A DNA stretch of 12,040 bases from an uncultured Eubacteriales bacterium (GTDB taxonomy: Bacteria > Bacillota > Clostridia > Oscillospirales > CAG-272): contig CAKSEM010000024.1 in the NCBI GenBank assembly GCA_934446485.1, positions 1 through 12,040 on the forward strand. The letters are read 5' to 3'. Below the pieces are notes generated by a model that saw nothing but the letters and a program-made list of their open reading frames with translations, had not been told where the DNA came from and did no database searches. Both the position numbers and the translations under genes were made by a program. This document shows positions 7,499 to 12,040 of this stretch, piece by piece. Each line of letters begins with the position of its first letter. The stretch's first letter is position 1.

Positions 7499-7813
7499 AT
7501 TAGAGAATGGGTGGCGTGTTTCTTCACGCATTTTCACGGAAAGTTATGGAGTGTTCCCATCATGAAATAAATGAATCAAAATGAGCATCCGACGGTTGTG
7601 CACATTAGTCAAAAAGTTAAAATCGCTTGCCGAGACGTGAAGCGAAGTCGGTGTGATGCCGGGATTCTTCATTTTACGGCTTGCTTGTCGTGAAAAGTTA
7701 TTCGGACTTCATAGTTTCTGCGTTGAGGTTATGCCGTATTTACCTGCGGTATCGGCGATGCGGAAGCGACTGTGTGAAAACATCGTATGAATTGTGAGGG
7801 GGTAATAACATAT

Positions 7814-7948
7814 ATGCTTACGTCAATCAGGGTGCGCGGTCCCAACAGCGCACAGATAAACTTCTATACTCCGCTGTTAATTTTAAAAAGACATAAACGG
7901 CGACGAGCGAAACATCCAGAATGTTCCTTTGCGATATTGCGGATCTGA
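7814..7948 (+). CDS. Doubtful small ORF, 44 residues
   Basis: ATG at 7814 follows GAGGGGG (7796-7802 region) by about 11 bases and runs to TGA 7946-7948. The product begins MLTSIRVRGPNSAQINFY, has a strongly basic stretch (LKRHKRRRAKH) and ends in SFAILRI. I recognise no family. Its end lies 2 bases before the -35 box of the next promoter. The ribosome binding site is good, but the length and the odd composition mean it may be chance or a remnant of a larger gene. Confidence 0.22.
   Translation: MLTSIRVRGPNSAQINFYTPLLILKRHKRRRAKHPECSFAILRI
7832..7853. repeat. Short perfect hairpin in the leader region
   Basis: GTGCGC (7832-7837) and GCGCAC (7848-7853) pair perfectly around a 10-base loop (GGTCCCAACA). 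No T-run follows, so it is not a terminator. It could be part of a structured RNA made from the 7470 promoter. Confidence 0.35.
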
Positions 7949-7950
7949 CC

Positions 7951-7980
7951 TTGAATGAGGAGGGACGCACATGCTATAAT
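7951..7980 (+). promoter_or_regulatory. Extended -10 promoter of the large secreted-protein gene
   Basis: TTGAAT (7951-7956), 18 bases, then perfect TATAAT (7975-7980) preceded by TGC, which makes the extended -10 motif TGnTATAAT. The start point would be near 7987, giving a leader of about 96 nt with two hairpins. Confidence 0.75.
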
Positions 7981-7992
7981 TGGCATAGCGTT

Positions 7993-8042
7993 ACAGAGTG
8001 CTGCTTTTCAGCATACTGTTTCACTTTACGGCATTTCGCCGT
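7993..8042 (+). other. Two hairpins in the 5' leader of the large secreted-protein gene
   Basis: Hairpin 1 spans 7993-8019: core TGCTG-CTTTT-CAGCA (7999-8013), extended by ACAG/CTGT with one mismatch. Hairpin 2 is ACGGC-ATTTC-GCCGT at 8028-8042. They occupy the start of the predicted transcript and end about 28 bases before the GGAGGA ribosome binding site (8071-8076). They may stabilise the mRNA, as leaders of abundant surface-protein genes often do, or regulate it. No known riboswitch consensus was recognised. Confidence 0.4.
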
Positions 8043-8082
8043 GAGGTGAGAATATATTTTGATTTGGTATGGAGGATTGACA

Positions 8083-11000
8083 ATGAGAAGCTTTTCAACA
8101 CGTTTCGTGTCGATGATTCTTATGATTGCCGTAGTTCTGAGCTGCACAAATGTTGTGTGGTCGGTCGGAGCAGCATCGGTTGATGAGAGCGGTAATCTCG
8201 GTACCACCGACGGTGAGCTTGTTGCACAGAATTACGACGCTCTCAACGATTACGAGCGCGATATACTGTCGTCGGGCGCACTCGTCGGAGACAACCGCAG
8301 TATAAAGGTCCCGGGGGATTCCGATATCATCAGCATAAACACTGATGACAAGACGGTTACGGCTCCGGACGTAAATTACGGTGGCGCGGTATGGACGGCA
8401 ACCGGTGGCGTTGTACACTATACCGATGAAGACGGTGTCGATCAGTCGGCTGATTTTGTCGTGACCGACGGTCACGGCGCGTTCAGCTGCCCCGGCGACA
8501 GATATCACATCGATGTTACATATGAGCTGCATATAACGGTCGATGAATCGACTCAGCGAACTCTTCTTGATGCGCCTGCGTATCTTGTGGGCGGGACGAT
8601 CAATCTGAACCTCATCTATACAAAACGCGGAGACATCAGAGCGGTCTATGACAATATAGACTCTCTCTATCGTCTGACGACCGGTGAGATCAGAAAGGAT
8701 TATTCCAGCGGAGCCAGCGTTGTGGTCAACCTTGATGAAGGCCCCGCACGCGAGGCGATCATCTCTCTGAAGAACGAAACGCTTGCAAACAACGGCAGAT
8801 TCGCTCTTTACAATACCATAATGGATTATAACTCGTCTGCCAATAAGGCGCTGTGGCTCGTCGAGAATGCGTCGAGAGCCAAGGCTGAGTTTGATTCACT
8901 GTATGCACGCTTCAACGCGATCAGCGAAGAAGAGTCTTCTGTGCGCTCGCTTTCGAACACGGCTAAGTTGGTCGGATTCACCTCAGAGGCAGAACGTATC
9001 GATGAGGCGCTCGATTATCTTGCGGGTATCGTCGAGTATCTTTCAATGGCGAACGACAAATATTGGAATGTGGACGGCTACGTGAACACAGCAGCGGGAG
9101 ATGCGGAGTTTGCCGAGCTCAACCGCGCCATCGCGGCTGCTATTGCCAATAAAACTACGTCGCGCGTTTCCGAGCACAGCGACATTACCGTTATGAATCC
9201 GCTTACCGCATGGACGACGACTCTGACGAAGGGTGTCGATCAGTATAAGCTGGCGGTAAAGGTACAGGCTATGGTCATTCTCGGAGATGTCGCCGACAAC
9301 GGGACTTTCACGACGCTTGAGTCGCCGGTTACGGTGAACCTTGTGTTCGATCGCGATACATCGCGTGACGACATTATCCGTGCGATCGAAGAAAGCGGTG
9401 TGGCAGCGTCGGCGATTGCGGGATGGGATCCTGCATACGGAATCGGAGACGACCACTACAGTGTCACCTTCGACGGTGTGCCTGATGCGATATCAGAGGA
9501 CGGCACGGTTACGTTGATATATATGCCGAAGGAGTACACACTGACCAAGACCTACGATTCATCGTCGGCTAAGGTGCCCTACGGATACTGTGTCACACTG
9601 ACTAAACACGAAGATGCATCGAAGTCTTACGACTATACAGTAAATTCAGTTCCGCACCATGAGGGCGAGGTGTACCGTGTAACGGGAGACACCGTGATCT
9701 CGAGGCGCGAGGGCAAGGCAGTGACACAGTACAGTGCAGCTGCGGTCGTGGCATCCAGCAAATATCCGGGCGGTGAGCTGAGTGCCGAGGAGAAGACGAT
9801 CATCACATCCGGCGGAATCCAGGCCGATTATGTATGGTTCCGTACTCCGGATCAGGCAGCATCTCTTGTAAGCGTTGAGGCGCTTGAGACAGAGAATACT
9901 TACCGCGTTACGGCTATAGACTATTATTCGGGCCTCCTTTCACGTGCAACGTGGACGGCTGTCGGCGGAGAAATAGTTGACTCCGACGGAGTCACAGTCG
10001 GTACGTTTAATATTTCAAACGGTGAGGGTACGTTCACTTATGCAGGCGCATTTGATCACGTTAAGGTTAACTATGAGCTTTCTGTGCCCGAATCGGACAT
10101 TGCCTCCGATAAAGTTGCATCGCTCGTAAATCTTCCGAATGTACTTGTCGGAGAAGCGGCGGTTCAGAGAGCCGAGCTTGCAAAGCTGACAGAGCATGAT
10201 ATGTACCGAGCTCTCTCTGAGATCTACGGCAGCCGCCTCAACATGATTCAGGCGATATCGGATGATTTTTCTGAAGAAGCCAAAGCATCGATCCGAACGA
10301 TCCTTGACAACTGCGTTGACGAGTCATCGTCATCCAACTACCTATATTTATATGAAGATATAACGAGTTACATTGAGTCGGGGCTCTCCTTCTATTATGC
10401 GGATGATAACGCTGAGCGGATGGCGGAGCAGGTTCGCCTTCTCAGCGACAATCTCAATGTGATTTGGGGTGACTCCAAGTTCCAGGAGAAGCTTGCGAAC
10501 GATCCTGACCTCAGCAAGTATAAGGACAGACTGACTAAGGTCAAGGAAGGACTTTCCGAGGTTGAGCTCGTTTCGGTGAACGATCAGATTGACCGATCAT
10601 CTGATTATCTCAGCGGGCTTGTAACATCTCTCGATGCAGGTGTCGGTAAGGTATCCGAACATACGCTTAACGGCGACCTTACGCTCGGTGTATCACTGAC
10701 CGCATCGGCTCCGGATTCATCGAGTGTACACATCACTGTGCGTGTTGTCGACAAATCGGGGGCGGAGCAGCGCAGCGCTGCTGCCAGCCGCAGCTTCATT
10801 ACCGGTGTGGCATTGAGTGCTGCCGATGCCGAAAGACTTACGTCGCTCGTCTCATCTCTTGAGACCGAGTGCGCGATCGATAAGGTTCACTACACATTGA
10901 CCGTTGACGGCGTGCTGCCTGCAGAGGGCACTTCACTCGGCGATGAGCCGACGGAGGTCGTATATACGTGGGCGCCGGTTCGCTATACAGTCAAGATAGA

Positions 11001-12040
11001 CGGTGAGGAGGATCAGAACCTGTACGCCGACGGCAGTCAGCTGAAGATCAATCTTCCTGCATCTTCGACCCCGGATCATGTATACGAGTATACGATCGGT
11101 ACTTCCGTCACACGCGCGGCATCTTATACATTTGCCGATCTTGATGCGCTTGATGCGCTTGTCGGAGTAGGCGGCACTTACACCGTTACGCGCCGCGAGA
11201 TCAATGTTGTCCGCGAGGAAACGCTTGCGCTGGTCGATGATCTCAACCGTGCGCTTGCAAACGGAGGACTTACCGTAGATAAGAACGGACGGAAGTGCCT
11301 TATCGCATCGATAATTCCTCTTGAAGATGCTGACGGGAATCTTACGCTCGTGCTTCGTATGTCTCCCGACCGTCCTACGGATACAGTCAAAGCTAAGGAT
11401 ATTGTTACAAATATCGGAAATGTGCTCGCAGACACTACATTTAAATATATAGGCGGTGACGGCGAGACACTTTGGAACAGCAAGATCCATGTTCAGACCG
11501 TTATAGATATGGTTCTGAAGAGCGGGATATCTCTTGATACCGTATACGACGTGATCGACGAGAACGGTGATATCCGTGAGCTTTCCGGAGATGAAATTGA
11601 CGCTCTTACCGTTATCGGCGCAAATGGAGACGGCGGAATTGCAGTCGACGGCGGTTACATAAATGATGCCGACATTCTCGGAGGAGCGCTCATGAAATCG
11701 AGCCTCCAGTTCGGTTCGTGTGCCGAGACAGCAACGAATGTTCCGATATACGTAACACTTGAAGATTTCGACCGTTCTGCGTCACGGCTCAAGACAGTGC
11801 GCGAGGACGTCGAGAAGGTTCAGAAGTATATCGATGTTGCAGCGTCGGACGGACGGCTGAAGCTCAGCATAAACGCTCCCGATACCGCTTACGCATACTT
11901 TATTGCAGCTATGCTTGCAACGGGACACACCGAGCTTTCGGATATAAACGCACTCGATATGCGTGAGGTTATGGATTACGCCCTTGACCTTGCAGAACCG
12001 ATCATCACCGACTCTGCATTTACCGGCGGAACGATAGAAC
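8083..12040 (+). CDS. Very large secreted protein with internal duplication, 5' part (runs off window)
   Basis: One open frame continues from ATG 8083 to the window edge, 1319 codons without a stop. GGAGGA (8071-8076) lies 6 bases before the start. An N-terminal signal peptide is clear (MRSFSTRF, hydrophobic core MILMIAVVL), with a probable cut near SVGAA at residues 28-32. I recognise no catalytic family. The visible protein alternates acidic beta-rich stretches with long helical, possibly coiled stretches. It is built from a duplicated unit: GEL (8212, 9772), WTAxGG (8392, 9952), YEL, LVG (8584, 10144), VSEH (about 9166, 10651) and Y-D/E-YT (9628, 11083) recur in the same order. Codon use looks like that of the SLH gene. 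Its position after a strong promoter, size and signal peptide suggest a cell-surface or matrix protein; wall anchoring, if any, would lie past the window. Very few cysteines are present. Confidence 0.85.
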   Translation, partial: MRSFSTRFVSMILMIAVVLSCTNVVWSVGAASVDESGNLGTTDGELVAQNYDALNDYERDILSSGALVGDNRSIKVPGDSDIISINTDDKTVTAPDVNYGGAVWTATGGVVHYTDEDGVDQSADFVVTDGHGAFSCPGDRYHIDVTYELHITVDESTQRTLLDAPAYLVGGTINLNLIYTKRGDIRAVYDNIDSLYRLTTGEIRKDYSSGASVVVNLDEGPAREAIISLKNETLANNGRFALYNTIMDYNSSANKALWLVENASRAKAEFDSLYARFNAISEEESSVRSLSNTAKLVGFTSEAERIDEALDYLAGIVEYLSMANDKYWNVDGYVNTAAGDAEFAELNRAIAAAIANKTTSRVSEHSDITVMNPLTAWTTTLTKGVDQYKLAVKVQAMVILGDVADNGTFTTLESPVTVNLVFDRDTSRDDIIRAIEESGVAASAIAGWDPAYGIGDDHYSVTFDGVPDAISEDGTVTLIYMPKEYTLTKTYDSSSAKVPYGYCVTLTKHEDASKSYDYTVNSVPHHEGEVYRVTGDTVISRREGKAVTQYSAAAVVASSKYPGGELSAEEKTIITSGGIQADYVWFRTPDQAASLVSVEALETENTYRVTAIDYYSGLLSRATWTAVGGEIVDSDGVTVGTFNISNGEGTFTYAGAFDHVKVNYELSVPESDIASDKVASLVNLPNVLVGEAAVQRAELAKLTEHDMYRALSEIYGSRLNMIQAISDDFSEEAKASIRTILDNCVDESSSSNYLYLYEDITSYIESGLSFYYADDNAERMAEQVRLLSDNLNVIWGDSKFQEKLANDPDLSKYKDRLTKVKEGLSEVELVSVNDQIDRSSDYLSGLVTSLDAGVGKVSEHTLNGDLTLGVSLTASAPDSSSVHITVRVVDKSGAEQRSAAASRSFITGVALSAADAERLTSLVSSLETECAIDKVHYTLTVDGVLPAEGTSLGDEPTEVVYTWAPVRYTVKIDGEEDQNLYADGSQLKINLPASSTPDHVYEYTIGTSVTRAASYTFADLDALDALVGVGGTYTVTRREINVVREETLALVDDLNRALANGGLTVDKNGRKCLIASIIPLEDADGNLTLVLRMSPDRPTDTVKAKDIVTNIGNVLADTTFKYIGGDGETLWNSKIHVQTVIDMVLKSGISLDTVYDVIDENGDIRELSGDEIDALTVIGANGDGGIAVDGGYINDADILGGALMKSSLQFGSCAETATNVPIYVTLEDFDRSASRLKTVREDVEKVQKYIDVAASDGRLKLSINAPDTAYAYFIAAMLATGHTELSDINALDMREVMDYALDLAEPIITDSAFTGGTIE
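8212..9771 (+). repeat. Protein-level repeat unit A of the large secreted protein
   Basis: Unit A covers residues about 44-563. In order it has GEL, a WTATGG beta segment, YELHITV, LVGG, a helical part of about 170 residues with ALYNTIMDY and ALDYLAGIVEYL, VSEHSDITV, EYTLTKTYDSS, YDYTV and YRVTGDTVISRREG. Boundaries are approximate and set by the recurrence of GEL. Confidence 0.6.
9772..11230 (+). repeat. Protein-level repeat unit B of the large secreted protein
   Basis: Unit B repeats the order of unit A: GEL, WTAVGG, YELSVPE, LVGE, a helical part with MYRALSEIYG and DQIDRSSDYLSGLV, VSEHTLNGDLTL, RYTVKIDGEED, YEYTI and YTVTRREINVV. The first four anchors sit exactly 520 residues after those of unit A; VSEH sits at 495 and YEYT at 485, so the helical and following parts are shorter here. 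Divergence is high, so the duplication is old. What follows 11230 does not obviously begin a third full unit. Confidence 0.55.

Larger units (their letters stand above)
7499..7950. other. Long intergenic leader region without a convincing gene
   Basis: No family-recognisable frame was found on either strand. It contains short inverted repeats: GCGTG/CACGC at 7514-7529, TCGCTT/AAGCGA at about 7623-7644 and GTGCGC/GCGCAC at 7832-7853. The ORFs present are short and lack conserved features. It could hold a small RNA, a long 5' leader or a decayed gene. The sequence alone does not decide. Confidence 0.4.

Noticed and set aside
7313..7537. 74-residue frame on the - strand upstream of the XRE gene
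   Set aside because: There is no ribosome binding site of note, no family resemblance, and it lies opposite a strong + strand promoter.
7571..7693. 40-residue frame on the + strand (MNQNEHPTVV...)
   Set aside because: No ribosome binding site precedes it and the composition does not resemble the neighbouring genes.
7260..8082. CRISPR array, tRNA or mobile element in the long intergenic region
   Set aside because: There are no regularly spaced repeats, no cloverleaf or transposase remnants and no terminal inverted repeats with target duplications.
8083..8190. Lipoprotein signal (VVLSC) in the large secreted protein
   Set aside because: Leu occupies the -2 position and the following SVGAA offers a normal signal peptidase I site, so a lipid anchor is poorly supported.
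8095..8532. 145-residue antisense frame over the start of the large secreted-protein gene
   Set aside because: The + strand frame has a ribosome binding site, signal peptide and promoter; the antisense frame has none of these.
11143..11163. Tandem GATGCGCTT repeat in the large secreted-protein gene
   Set aside because: Two in-frame copies of 9 bp encode DALDAL; a minor in-frame duplication without clear meaning.

Overview
The window looks like a chromosomal segment of an anaerobic, Gram-positive-type bacterium, most likely a Clostridia/Oscillospirales-like Firmicute. This is inferred from S-layer homology (SLH) surface anchoring, TTGACA/TATAAT promoters with 17-18 bp spacers, GGAGG-type ribosome binding sites, a Firmicutes-style MmcQ/YjbR protein and a glycyl radical enzyme, which is a strictly anaerobic enzyme class. 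I see no mobile element, CRISPR array, tRNA or rRNA.

Layout. (1) Bases 2-382 hold the 3' end of a YjbR/MmcQ-domain gene on the + strand. (2) A bidirectional hairpin terminator (548-604) separates it from a convergent glycyl radical enzyme gene on the - strand (626-2691). That gene keeps its active-site Cys and glycyl-radical Gly, but three small indels inside about 95 bp break its frame: an 11-bp tandem duplication, one extra base, and an apparent loss of one 4-bp unit. (3) A 264-bp divergent intergenic region carries one clear promoter for each direction. The + strand promoter has a perfect 12-bp palindrome between its -35 and -10 boxes. (4) Bases 2956-6903 encode a 1315-residue secreted SLH protein with a GATase-like middle and a glycoside-hydrolase-like TIM-barrel region near the C-terminus. 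(5) A perfect 21-bp-stem palindrome (6942-6986) separates it from a small convergent XRE-type regulator (6997-7287, - strand). (6) About 800 bp without a convincing gene follow, with an isolated strong promoter near 7470-7498, several hairpins, a doubtful 44-codon ORF and an extended -10 promoter at 7951-7980. (7) From 8083 to the window edge runs one open frame of more than 1319 codons. It encodes a large secreted protein of unrecognised family with an internally duplicated unit of about 485-520 residues.

How the parts relate. The two large exported proteins and the small regulator between them suggest a cell-envelope locus in which one protein binds the wall and may act on glycans, while the other is a repeat-built surface or extracellular protein. 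The XRE protein is a candidate local regulator, but nothing in the sequence proves its target. The broken glycyl radical enzyme has no activating enzyme beside it in the window and appears unrelated to the envelope genes. I did not find a clear new defence or mobile system. The points most worth checking are the duplicated giant protein, the clustered indels in the glycyl radical gene, and the long structured leader region.
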